DNA from: a bacterium HR33
GTDB taxonomy: Bacteria > Gemmatimonadota > Gemmatimonadetes > Gemmatimonadales > GWC2-71-9
Reading direction: 5' to 3'
Assembly: GCA_002923375.1 (NCBI GenBank)
Contig: BEIJ01000002.1
Coordinates: 558,001 to 622,000 of the forward strand
DNA length: 64,000 nucleotides
In this document: positions 25,805-34,398 of the stretch, one piece after another
How the letters are laid out: each line of letters starts with the position of its first letter
How positions within the stretch are numbered: position 1 is the first letter of the stretch
Position numbers and translations under genes: made by a program
The notes under the pieces: generated by a model
The model's database searches: none
What the model was told of the DNA's origin: nothing
The model's input: the letters and a program-made list of their open reading frames with translations, nothing else

Positions 25805-27114
25805 GTCACCGTTTCCGGCGCGGGCCCCGGCGCGCCGGACGCGAGAAACCGGACGATCGCTTTCAAGGGTGCGATCAGCACCACCTCGGCAGCCGCCGCA
25901 TACACGGCTGTGGTGGGTATGGTGAGCCAACTCCAATCGTTATTCATCCAACTGCGCGCGCTGGCGGCGTACACGGCGGCAAAGAGGCAGAGGCTGAAGA
26001 AACTGGGCCTGCGGATCGCCAGGCTGTACGACAAAGATGCCACCACCCCGACGGCGAAGGGTACGACAACCAGGCCGGCGGGCCCCATGTCCAAGTAATA
26101 ATCCGCCAGGAACGAGTAGGTGTTCGGCAGGAGGCCCACTTCGGGATTGGGCTTGATCACCGGGGCCGGTGCCAATCCCGGGTCCAGGTACTTTGCGGCG
26201 GAGTAGAAAAAGTACAAGGTGTGCTCCAGCGGCAAGGCGTCCACCCTCGGGTAGTATCCGTCCACCACGGCCTGGAAACTACTCAAGTTCCCGGCGGTGT
26301 AGCCGAAGAGGACGGTGGTCAAAGGAAGGCCGCTGGTCTCCAAAAGTCTGAGCAACGCCACGGCGACGACGAGCAGTACCGCCGCTCCGGCAGCGAGCGG
26401 CAGTATGAGGCGGCGCGGACTTTCCACCGCCACTACGGCCGTCCCCAAAAGTGCCGCCGCGGCGATCAGCATCGGGTCGCGCCTCACGTTTGTCAGGACG
26501 GTGACGGCGTACAGCGCGATCATGATCCTCGGTAGCCACCGGCCGGGGTTCTTGATCGCCGCCAGCGCCAGGGCTACCGGCACCAGGATGCTGTTCCGGA
26601 AAAAGTAAGGAGCGGCGTAAGGGTCCAGCCTCCCGCTCAGCTCCGCCTGCTTGATCAGCCATGGATTGCGGGCGGCGGTGCCCAGTCCTCCGAGGGTTTG
26701 GGCGACATCCCGCCAGTAGAAGAGGTTAGAGAGCAGGCAGAGCAGGAGGAGTATTGATCCGGCGGCTAAGAACACGCCTCCTTCCAAGAAGGCGTCCTGG
26801 TCCTCGCGTCCTGTGGTTTCGGGTCTAACAGGACGGTAAGCTAACGTCGCGGCCGCTCCCCCCGCAGCCAGGCTGGCCAGTCCCGTGATAATCGCTCCTA
26901 GGCCGTGCAGATTCAGCCGGTAGAATCCCAGCGACTCGGCCCAGAAGAGATTGGCAGTGGCGAGAAGCGCAAACGAGGCGGCGATGACCGGTATGGGGTG
27001 CAACGGGTTGGCTGCGGTGCGGAGCACGATCCAAATTCCGGCTCCCAAAGCCGGAAGAAGGAGCCAGCCGAGGATCACCAGATCGGAAGCCGATGCGGTC
27101 ATGATCGCACCCAA
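25801..27114 (-). CDS. Wzy-like O-antigen/repeat-unit polymerase
   Basis: The 437-residue protein has about 11 membrane helices and a large periplasmic loop with NPEVGLLPNTYSFLADYYLDMGPAG, a pattern of the O-antigen polymerase group. It lacks any soluble domain. It sits directly before the flippase with a four-base overlap and is divergent from wzz, completing a Wzx/Wzy/Wzz set. Wzy proteins are poorly conserved, so the assignment rests on topology, this loop and context. ATG 27114 (GAIMTASASD) or the ATG 12 bases on could be the start. Confidence 0.78.
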   Translation of the reverse strand: MGAIMTASASDLVILGWLLLPALGAGIWIVLRTAANPLHPIPVIAASFALLATANLFWAESLGFYRLNLHGLGAIITGLASLAAGGAAATLAYRPVRPETTGREDQDAFLEGGVFLAAGSILLLLCLLSNLFYWRDVAQTLGGLGTAARNPWLIKQAELSGRLDPYAAPYFFRNSILVPVALALAAIKNPGRWLPRIMIALYAVTVLTNVRRDPMLIAAAALLGTAVVAVESPRRLILPLAAGAAVLLVVAVALLRLLETSGLPLTTVLFGYTAGNLSSFQAVVDGYYPRVDALPLEHTLYFFYSAAKYLDPGLAPAPVIKPNPEVGLLPNTYSFLADYYLDMGPAGLVVVPFAVGVVASLSYSLAIRRPSFFSLCLFAAVYAASARSWMNNDWSWLTIPTTAVYAAAAEVVLIAPLKAIVRFLASGAPGPAPETVT

Positions 27115-27251
27115 TCTATCTGCAGAGTCGGTCCCTCAGTAGGTCTGGGAGCGGATGCTTCGGCCGGTAAGGTGTGTTAACTTGTTGCACCTATGTTTTT
27201 GACCCGGTACAGTCCGGAAGTAGTTACCGGCCGGCGTCCTTGGCTCAGGGG

Positions 27252-28304
27252 ATGAGCGTAGCAGGCGATACGCCACCGGCAGCCTCCGGGGGCGGCTTGC
27301 GCGCTCCCCTTTTGTGGCTGGCCAGTCTCTTGGCTTCTCACCTGCGGCTCGTGGTGGGGCTGCCCCTGGCTTTGGGGTTACTGGCGGCGGGGTTCACCGC
27401 ACTGACCCGGCAGTACGAAGCTTCGGCTCGCTTTGCTCCGGAGTCGTCGGAGTCGAGCCTCAGGGGTCTGGGAACTCTGGCTGCGCAGTTCGGCCTTCCG
27501 CTGAGTTTGCCGGGGGAATCGGAGTCGGTGGATTTCTACGAGCGCTTGATACGTTCGCGGGACCTGCTTTTGGAACTGGCAAGGACCAGATTTCGCGTGG
27601 CGCGGGAACCCGGCAGTGCGGACACGCTCGAGGGCACGTTGTTCGAGTTGTACCGGATCGAGGGGGAGACCGATTGGGAGCGCAACCATCGCATGATCCG
27701 CAGGCTCAGTAACGACATCAGGGTGGGTACGGACCGGGCCGCCAACATGGTGACGGTGCGGGTGAGGGCGCCCTGGCCGCTTTTGGCGGAGGCGGTTGCC
27801 GGCCGGATCGTGCAGCTGGTAAACGATTTCAATCTGGAGAAAAGGCAAACCCGCGGTGCTGCGGAACGGCGGTTCGTGGAGGAGCGCTTGGAGGAAGCCA
27901 AGCGCGAGCTCAGGGAAGCCGAGGCGGCGCTGGAGGCGTTTCAGATGCGTAACCGCCGCTACACCGATTCGCCGGAGTTGGTGCTGGAGCACCGCCGGCT
28001 GGAGCGCCAGGTGGATCTGCGCCAGCAGGTCTATACGTCGCTGGCTCAGGCTTACGAGCAGGCCAGGATTTCCGAGGTACGGAACACTCCGGTCATCACG
28101 CTGATCGAGTCTCCGGCGGGCAGCGCCCGGCCCACCGGAAGACTTTCGGCTGCGGTCGTGTTCGGTGCGGCCTTGGGCGGTGTATTGGCGGTGGGTTACG
28201 TGCTTCTGGCGGCATATCTTTCCGAGGAGCGGGCCCGCGACCCTTCCACGTATGGCTACCTCCAAGCTCGCCTGGCCCGGCTTCTGAGATTCCAGGCGTC
28301 TTGA
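27252..28304 (+). CDS. Wzz/GNVR-type chain-length determinant
   Basis: I choose ATG 27252 (SVAGDTPPAASGG) after a CAGGGG site; the open frame extends 78 bases upstream without a good start. The 350-residue protein has a membrane helix at about 35-55, a globular periplasmic part with GLGTLAAQFG, a coiled coil from about residue 200 (RRFVEERLEEAKRELREAEAALEAF) and a second helix near 305 after TPVITLIESPAGSARP. It lacks a tyrosine-kinase domain. It would control chain length for the Wzy-made polymer. Its stop overlaps the start of the next gene. Two broken relatives are at the left edge. Confidence 0.88.
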   Translation: MSVAGDTPPAASGGGLRAPLLWLASLLASHLRLVVGLPLALGLLAAGFTALTRQYEASARFAPESSESSLRGLGTLAAQFGLPLSLPGESESVDFYERLIRSRDLLLELARTRFRVAREPGSADTLEGTLFELYRIEGETDWERNHRMIRRLSNDIRVGTDRAANMVTVRVRAPWPLLAEAVAGRIVQLVNDFNLEKRQTRGAAERRFVEERLEEAKRELREAEAALEAFQMRNRRYTDSPELVLEHRRLERQVDLRQQVYTSLAQAYEQARISEVRNTPVITLIESPAGSARPTGRLSAAVVFGAALGGVLAVGYVLLAAYLSEERARDPSTYGYLQARLARLLRFQAS

Positions 28305-29872
28305 GGATCGTTCGGTTCTGTTTCGCTGCCGCGTCTTTGATATTTACGGCGGCCCCGGCGGTGCGCGGCCAGGCGCCGGTAGAATCCGGGTGGCGGATCT
28401 TACCGCTGGACCACTGGGCGTACGAATACATCGAACGCTTGCACAGCAGGGGTCTTTTACCCTCGCTCAACCCTCTGGTACAACCCTACCGCAGGGTGGA
28501 TGTGGCTCGCGCCCTCTCGTCACTGAAGAAGGAAGAATTGGAGTATCCGGCCCGGCGCTGGTTCGAGGTTTTGGAGAGCGAACTGCGGTATGAGCTTCAA
28601 GCTCTGGCCGGGGGCTCCCGGAGCGGTTGGGGGATCGAACTGACCGGCGGGGTCAGGGCTGCGAATGTTCAGCGGCTGGTGCCGTTCTCCATGCCGTATT
28701 TGGACTCGCTGCGCGGGTTCGGCTCGGGAGGGGTGTGGCCCCGATACCGGGCGGCTGCCTGGGCGGAGTACGGCCACCTGGTGGTGGAGAGCGGGCTACT
28801 GGGAGACTTCTACTTCCGGGACGACCCGGACGGCTTGGATCCCGGCCAGCGGAGAGGCGGACGCCCGGATCACAGTTACGTGGGAGTGCAGTTCCCGGTA
28901 GGGGGTGTGACGCTGGGGAGGCTGCAGCGGAACTGGTCGTGGTTGGGGAGTCGGGGGCTCTTAATATCGAACTACGCGACCTCCTATCCACAGTTGGGCG
29001 TTCAGATCGATCTCGGACGCTTGCAGCTGCAATTCTTTGCCGGCGAGCTGGATACGGTGGCTGACTACAAGCGCTACATAGCGGCTAACCGGTTGGATTA
29101 CGTCACGCGGGACTTGGTGATCTCTCTTTCCCAGTCTGTTCTTTACGGTACTCGGTCGGGTTTGCAGTTGCGGTTCTTGAACCCGGCTGACTTTTTGTTT
29201 TTCGAGCATGACAACGCACCCTATGACCTGGTTCAGAATCTGGGTGTGGACGCGCAGTTGTGGTTCAGGCGGGGAAAGTTGCAAGCGTTTGTCGAGGGTT
29301 TGCTCGACGACATAGACTTGAAACCCCGAGACAATGGGCTTCCGGCTGCGGAAAGAGCGCCCTTGAGATATGCCTTTTCTCTCAGTGCGCGTCTCAGTCC
29401 ACTGTGGAGCAGGGGAGACCTAGGTGTCTCCTATGAGCAGGTTGGGGCGTGGACTTATCGGACAGTGGATCCCGCGGTGGATCGGTACCTGTTTCTCAAC
29501 CGCGGGATCGGAGCGAACTTTTCGGATTATGACCGGCTGTCGGTCTGGGCGGACATGTATCCGGCCCTGCCTTTCGACTTGCGTCTGACTCCGGTGGCCG
29601 AGATCGTCCGGAAGGGCGAAGGCGATATCCGCTCGCCGATTCCGGTGTTCCCCCCCTTTCGCGGAGAGCCGGCGCTGTTCCTCGGCGTCAGAGAGACCAC
29701 GGCAAGGGGGGCATTGAGGATTTGGTCGCGGTCCGACACCGGCCTTTGGTGGCGGGCCGAGGTGGGTGCGGTCAGGGTACAGGATGCCGGGCACAAAGTC
29801 GGAGTAGATCGTTTCAGGTGGGCGGGGCTGGTGGAGGTCGGTGCCAGTGTGCGGCGGCTTTTCAGGTTCTAG
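28301..29872 (+). CDS. Wzi-like capsule assembly outer-membrane protein, copy 2
   Basis: TTG 28301 overlaps the wzz stop (TTGA). The 523-residue protein starts with a signal peptide ending AVRGQ and then reads LPLDHWAYEYIERLHSRGLL, an SLH-like or Wzi N-terminal motif. Alternating strands with aromatic ends fill the rest, with YVGVQFPVGGVTLGRLQRNWSWLGSRGLLIS resembling the Wzi core, and a final strand LVEVGASVRRLFRF ending in phenylalanine, as outer-membrane barrels do. It is coupled to wzz, which supports a role in surface assembly of the same polymer. Confidence 0.75.
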   Translation: MRIVRFCFAAASLIFTAAPAVRGQAPVESGWRILPLDHWAYEYIERLHSRGLLPSLNPLVQPYRRVDVARALSSLKKEELEYPARRWFEVLESELRYELQALAGGSRSGWGIELTGGVRAANVQRLVPFSMPYLDSLRGFGSGGVWPRYRAAAWAEYGHLVVESGLLGDFYFRDDPDGLDPGQRRGGRPDHSYVGVQFPVGGVTLGRLQRNWSWLGSRGLLISNYATSYPQLGVQIDLGRLQLQFFAGELDTVADYKRYIAANRLDYVTRDLVISLSQSVLYGTRSGLQLRFLNPADFLFFEHDNAPYDLVQNLGVDAQLWFRRGKLQAFVEGLLDDIDLKPRDNGLPAAERAPLRYAFSLSARLSPLWSRGDLGVSYEQVGAWTYRTVDPAVDRYLFLNRGIGANFSDYDRLSVWADMYPALPFDLRLTPVAEIVRKGEGDIRSPIPVFPPFRGEPALFLGVRETTARGALRIWSRSDTGLWWRAEVGAVRVQDAGHKVGVDRFRWAGLVEVGASVRRLFRF

Positions 29873-30047
29873 TGGGCCAGATCCACAACTCTTCAGTGAC
29901 GCCGCGCCACACTGCCGCCAACTTTTCATGTAGCACCAGATATCGAGACCACGCCGAATTCCACTGCACCCCTTGCCGGAGCGCTCTGCAATCAGCGTCG
30001 CTTCCCCGGCGCCCGCTGCTTGCCGCTGGTGCTTCGAGTTTCGCGCC

Positions 30048-32414
30048 TTATCGGGAATTCAACTGGTTGAGCACCAGTATCATGGTGGTTATAGCTCCCA
30101 GAGCCTGCGCCAAACCCGAGAAGATGACGGCCACGTCCGTTCCTCGCGTAGTCTCCGGTTTCACCGGTACGTAAACCACGCTTCCAGGTCCCGGTTCGGG
30201 CCAGGAACTGAAGAAGAGGAACTTACTGCGCACTCTGGCGGACCCGTTGGCGTATCTGACGCTTACCCGGCCCTTATCGGCGTTCCTGGCGAACCCGCCT
30301 GCCATCGCTATGTAGTAGTCGAGGCCGGCTCCGGGTCGATACTGCACCAGCGAGGGAGAGTTGACCGCGCCTACGACCTGAACCAGAGGTATGTATTCGG
30401 GTACGTGCAGCGAATCGCCGGGCTGTAGCGCCACGTCCCACCACCCGCCGGGTTCTCGAAGGGCGCGATCGAGTTCGATGTCCATCCTTCTCCTGGAGGA
30501 GTCCGGTTTTCGGACCGCTAGCGCCGGGGAGATCAACGCCGGCAGCGAATCGGAAGCCGCACCGCCGGTGGCCGCCGCACGCTGCGGGGTTTCGGCGGCC
30601 TGCAAAGCCGAGTCTAGTCCCGGAGCCAAATGGCTCCGCCGGTACAGTCGGGCTCCCCGGGCGAAAGCGCTGGGAAGCAGTCCTCCCGCCCGGGTCACCA
30701 GTTGGCTCAAGCGTTCGTCTTTCTTTTCCAGCGCATAGGTTCCGGGCTGCTTCACCTCGCCGGTGATCGTGACGGTTCTCTGAACCTCGAATTCCGGCTG
30801 CCGGAATATGGTCACGTGGTCGAACGGCTGCAGCGAGACTTCGGGAGCGGTGCCCGCTGGAGGAAAATCCACCCCGGCGGGTCCCGGGTGGACTCCACCC
30901 GGGGCGGGATCCAGCAAATAACTCGAGTCGAGCGGCACGCGCAGCGTGGTGGCGACTACTCCCGGTTCCTTTTCCTTGGGTATGCGCGCTATTTCCGCCT
31001 CCCTCAGATCCGCAGCCACGGCGGGTCCCTGTGCCAGGCGGACGAGATCCCTGAGCGTCATCCCCGGTCTCCAGGGATAGGAGCCGGGCTTGAGCACCTC
31101 GCCCGCGATGGTGACATAGTACCCGCCCTGGAGCGGGGGAAGGGAATCCACCACCACCGAGTCGCCATCGAGCAGCTCCACCGGCGGGATCACCACATCC
31201 CCGAGGGTGCCGTCCCGGGGGTGTTCCACTCTCACTCCTAGCTCCACGTCCATAGCCGCACGTTGTACGAACCCGCCGCCCTGCGCGGGTGGCAGGATGC
31301 GATGAATGGTCACGCGCCGCTTGATGGCGTTAGGCCTGAAGCCTCCGGCAGCGGCGATCAGGTCTGCCAGCCGCTCTCCTTCTGCGAGTTCGTATATCGC
31401 CGGGCGGACTACTGCACCGGTAATCTCCACCCGGGGCCCGTGCACGGGTACGAAGATCACATCCCCGCTTTGAAGCCTTACGTCCCCGGTGGCGTCGCCT
31501 CGGAGGAGATAGTCGTAAAGATCCAGTGTGTCGGATCCACCCGCCACGTGGCGCACCTCCACCCGGCGGAGATTGGCTCGTTCGGTCACGCCTCCCGCCG
31601 CGTACAGCGCGGTCATGACCGTGCCCAGCGCACTGATCTGATAGGCTCCCGGCTGCACCACTTCGCCGATGACATAAACCTGAACCGCCCGCACGTTGGC
31701 CACCGAAATGTCGAATCTGGTAGGGGCGTCGGGACCTCTCCTTACGCCCGAGTACACGCGGCCCAGACGATCGTAGAGCAGATCGCGAAGCTGTTCCATC
31801 GTCAGGTTGGCCACGAACAGTTGGCCGATCTGAGGTATGACGACGAAACCCTCGCGGCTGACGGTCAAGGTGTGGCTGATCTCCACCGAGCCGCTCAACA
31901 AAAGGACCAGTACGTCCCCGGGGCCCAAGCGGTAGTCGGGGGGAACCGGGCCCGAGAGCAGCGGCAGGAACTGAGTGGTAGCCCGTCTAAACGCGTCCAC
32001 TCCGAACACTCGGGAGCGCTGAGGGGGGACCCTCGGGCTCACGAAACCGGTGTCCGGAGCCAGGGCCGCGCGGGCCACGCTGAAGGGCAGCCCCAATGCC
32101 TGGAGTGCCGAGAGCTGAGCCTGGGTAGGGGGCAAGTCGGTCCCGGTCCCCGGGATCAGGTAGGCGTCCAGCAGGTTGTCGGGATATCCGGCCGCCCTGA
32201 GGCTGGCTCTGATCTGTTCTGCGGTCAAGCCGCTTTCACGAATTCGCTGCCGTATCAGGTCCGGGTTCTGCCGCAGCTCGAGCAGTTCCTGCGGCGTGGG
32301 GACCGGCACCTGCGCGGCGGTTGTAGGCCCGGGCGAGAGTATGATGACCAGCGTGACTCCGGCCGCCCGGAGAAAACCGGCAAGGGGAAGCGCGAACCCG
32401 CCGCGACGGCTCAA
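30048..32414 (-). CDS. SLBB-domain polysaccharide export protein (Wza-like), copy 2
   Basis: The open frame reaches 32525, but the inverted repeat at 32450-32468 would then be coding. TTG 32414 leaves the repeat in the leader at nearly the same distance as in SLBB gene 1 and gives a signal peptide ending TTAAQ, so I prefer it (788 residues). Domains follow the order of copy 1: helical LRQNPDLIRQRIRESGLT module, export domain with VPPDYRLGPGDVLVLLLSG, and about six SLBB repeats. An extra insert of about 45 residues (PALISPALAVRKPDSSRRR) lies between SLBB units five and six. It is convergent with the second Wzi-like gene. Confidence 0.9.
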   Translation of the reverse strand: MSRRGGFALPLAGFLRAAGVTLVIILSPGPTTAAQVPVPTPQELLELRQNPDLIRQRIRESGLTAEQIRASLRAAGYPDNLLDAYLIPGTGTDLPPTQAQLSALQALGLPFSVARAALAPDTGFVSPRVPPQRSRVFGVDAFRRATTQFLPLLSGPVPPDYRLGPGDVLVLLLSGSVEISHTLTVSREGFVVIPQIGQLFVANLTMEQLRDLLYDRLGRVYSGVRRGPDAPTRFDISVANVRAVQVYVIGEVVQPGAYQISALGTVMTALYAAGGVTERANLRRVEVRHVAGGSDTLDLYDYLLRGDATGDVRLQSGDVIFVPVHGPRVEITGAVVRPAIYELAEGERLADLIAAAGGFRPNAIKRRVTIHRILPPAQGGGFVQRAAMDVELGVRVEHPRDGTLGDVVIPPVELLDGDSVVVDSLPPLQGGYYVTIAGEVLKPGSYPWRPGMTLRDLVRLAQGPAVAADLREAEIARIPKEKEPGVVATTLRVPLDSSYLLDPAPGGVHPGPAGVDFPPAGTAPEVSLQPFDHVTIFRQPEFEVQRTVTITGEVKQPGTYALEKKDERLSQLVTRAGGLLPSAFARGARLYRRSHLAPGLDSALQAAETPQRAAATGGAASDSLPALISPALAVRKPDSSRRRMDIELDRALREPGGWWDVALQPGDSLHVPEYIPLVQVVGAVNSPSLVQYRPGAGLDYYIAMAGGFARNADKGRVSVRYANGSARVRSKFLFFSSWPEPGPGSVVYVPVKPETTRGTDVAVIFSGLAQALGAITTMILVLNQLNSR

Positions 32415-32449
32415 CTTGCTCTCTGCCTTTCGATTGGCGCCACAGGTTG

Positions 32450-32468
32450 AACTTTGCACCGCAAAGTT
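32450..32468. promoter_or_regulatory. Inverted repeat before SLBB gene 2 (shared with SLBB gene 1)
   Basis: AACTTTGC and GCAAAGTT flank the centre ACC. The core ACTTTGC-(3)-GCAAAGT equals that at 7873-7893. A second, imperfect copy (ACTTTGC then AAAGT, 32469-32485) directly adjoins it. The upstream glycosyltransferase stop codon (32467-32469) lies inside the element. Confidence 0.75.
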
Positions 32469-33645
32469 ACTTTGCATCATAAAGTCCGTCAACCAGTTCG
32501 AGATACGTCCGGTACAGCGCCTCAAAGGTGGACCTCCACGAGAAGCTCTGTCGCGCTGCCGCTGCGGCTTGCCGGCCTAGAAGGTTGGGGTCCGAGCTGA
32601 GTATTTCGCGGGCTGCTCGGACAAAGTCGCTCGAATCGCCTACGCGATACTGTCGCGCCCACGGCGCTTGCCGAGTGAACTCTGCCACCGAACCCCGGTC
32701 CACCGCGATCAGCGGCAGCCCGCACGCCATCGCCTCCACCGCCGAAAGCCCGAAAGTCTCCATGGGGAAGGGAGCCACATAACAATCGGCACTGGCATAG
32801 GCTCGCGCCAGCCGGCAGCGATCCGGCTCGAACGGGAGCACCGCCAACATGCCGGGACGGGCTTTTGCGAGAGCCTCGAGTCGCCTTCTCAGGTGCCCCT
32901 CGCCGATCAGCACCAATTTGGCCCCGGTTAGCCGGTGAAGTTCCGGAAGTCCGGCCAGCACCGGTTCCAACCCCTTATCCGCCGACAGCCGGCCGCAGTA
33001 CAGAAGTACGGGTTGCCCGTCCACCGCCCCCACTTCCGCCTTCCAGCGCGGGTCCCTCCTTTCGGGACGAAAGATCTCGAGATCGACGCCTAGAGGTACA
33101 GTAATCGCCCTCTGCAATCCCAGTCTCTCCAGTGATTCTCTGGCACCAAGACTCGCCGCCAGCACCAAGTCCATCTCCCCGTACACTTCCTGGAGATAGC
33201 GCTCGAAGCGCGCACCCGCGATCCGCCGCAGCGCCGCGGGGAGGCGCCGGAGGCCGAAATCGACGTAGACTTTCTTGGCGTCGCAATGGTAGAACGCTAC
33301 GAGCTTGGGACGCGGCGCCATCCCGCGAACCGCGCGGCGCACATGGCGCGCCGCCAGAAAGGGACTGCCGAGCTCGATGACATCCGGTCTCTCTTGCTCG
33401 ATTATCTCCCTCACCTTCCGCCCGGCTATCATGAAGCGATAGCCCGGGCTCGCCGGCACGGCGGGGCCGCGCACGGCGTACATCCTGCTGCCGTACCAGT
33501 CGGTCACCCGATCCTCCGGGCCGGGTACGAGTATGACGTGCTCGACTGCCCCATGCGCGGAAAACCAGCGCGCCTTGGCCTCGAGATAGGTCCGCACCCC
33601 GCCGCCCACGGGCGAAAAGAACTCGGTAATGTCCAGCACTTTCAT
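32467..33645 (-). CDS. Glycosyltransferase family 4
   Basis: ATG 33645 gives KVLDITEFFSPVGGGVRTYLEAKARWF, a GT-B start with the GGG loop; two ATG codons lie 27 and 36 bases upstream and would only add a polar leader. The 392-residue protein has VPLGVDLEIFRPE, LLYCGRLSADKGLEPVL, LIGEGHLRRRLE and PMETFGLSAVEAMACGLPLIA with E-x7-E. This form is common among PimB/MgfA-like mannosyl- and glucosyltransferases. It belongs to a minus-strand group SDR, CPBP protein, this gene, SLBB 2. Donor unknown. Confidence 0.87.
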   Translation of the reverse strand: MKVLDITEFFSPVGGGVRTYLEAKARWFSAHGAVEHVILVPGPEDRVTDWYGSRMYAVRGPAVPASPGYRFMIAGRKVREIIEQERPDVIELGSPFLAARHVRRAVRGMAPRPKLVAFYHCDAKKVYVDFGLRRLPAALRRIAGARFERYLQEVYGEMDLVLAASLGARESLERLGLQRAITVPLGVDLEIFRPERRDPRWKAEVGAVDGQPVLLYCGRLSADKGLEPVLAGLPELHRLTGAKLVLIGEGHLRRRLEALAKARPGMLAVLPFEPDRCRLARAYASADCYVAPFPMETFGLSAVEAMACGLPLIAVDRGSVAEFTRQAPWARQYRVGDSSDFVRAAREILSSDPNLLGRQAAAAARQSFSWRSTFEALYRTYLELVDGLYDAK

Positions 33646-33690
33646 CGGACCGGCTCGCTCGGTAACTGCCATAAGTTCCACAAGTCCGGC

Positions 33691-34398
33691 TTATCGGAAC
33701 ACCAGTAGAGCGTCCAGCGCCACGCCCACCGTCCAGTGCAGCACCAAGGCGCACCACAGAGCCCTGGTTCTGAGCGTGAGCCAGCCGAAGAGCAGGCTTG
33801 CAGGCAACACCGCTAGCATTTCGAGCGGCGGCTTCCCCAGGTGGAATGCCGTTGCCAGCACCGACTGCAATACGTTGGCGTTGAGCGCGCCCAGCTCATC
33901 CTCCAAGCCTAGTAGGAGGAACCCGCGAAACAGGTACTCGAAGCCCAAGTAGTACAGCAAGTAGGTTGCTGCATGTACCGTGAACGCCGGGAGGTTGGCC
34001 GCGAGCATCCCCCCCAGCGGGTACACCTGCTGCAGTTCGAGCGAGGTGGACGCCACGTATGCCGAAGCGGCTGCGAGCGGCAGTCCTAGGGCGCACAGTA
34101 GAACGGTCGCTTTCCAATCGCCCGGTCCCAACCCCAAGGCGCCGGGGCTCTTGCCCAGAATAGTTCGAGACAGCGCGGCCGGCACGGTACCGAAGACGAG
34201 GAACACCCCCAGAAACGCGGCAGGTGCGGGCAGGGGTGGGCCGGTAAGTTCGAGCCACCCTCCTCCTGCCCGGCGCAGTCCGACAGTGTCGGGACGAATC
34301 AAGTACCAGGCGCAGGCGATGAGCAGGCCGGCAAGTCCGACCGCAAGGGCCACCCGGTACCGCGTTACCGGCGCTGTCCTCTGGTCTTCTCCAGCCAT
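33691..34398 (-). CDS. CPBP-family intramembrane protease-like protein, degenerate motif
   Basis: The 235-residue protein has seven to eight membrane helices and the segment LGFEYLFRGFLLLGLE, the CPBP (Abi) motif 1, followed by LATAFHLGKPP and LVLHWTVGVALDAL as motifs 2 and 3. Classical members have EExxxR; here the first glutamate is phenylalanine (FEYLFR). The histidines of motifs 2 and 3 are present, but the usual asparagine after the last one is not evident. The protein may be a low-activity or non-proteolytic member. Its start overlaps the end of the SDR gene by 34 bases. Confidence 0.7.
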   Translation of the reverse strand: MAGEDQRTAPVTRYRVALAVGLAGLLIACAWYLIRPDTVGLRRAGGGWLELTGPPLPAPAAFLGVFLVFGTVPAALSRTILGKSPGALGLGPGDWKATVLLCALGLPLAAASAYVASTSLELQQVYPLGGMLAANLPAFTVHAATYLLYYLGFEYLFRGFLLLGLEDELGALNANVLQSVLATAFHLGKPPLEMLAVLPASLLFGWLTLRTRALWCALVLHWTVGVALDALLVFR

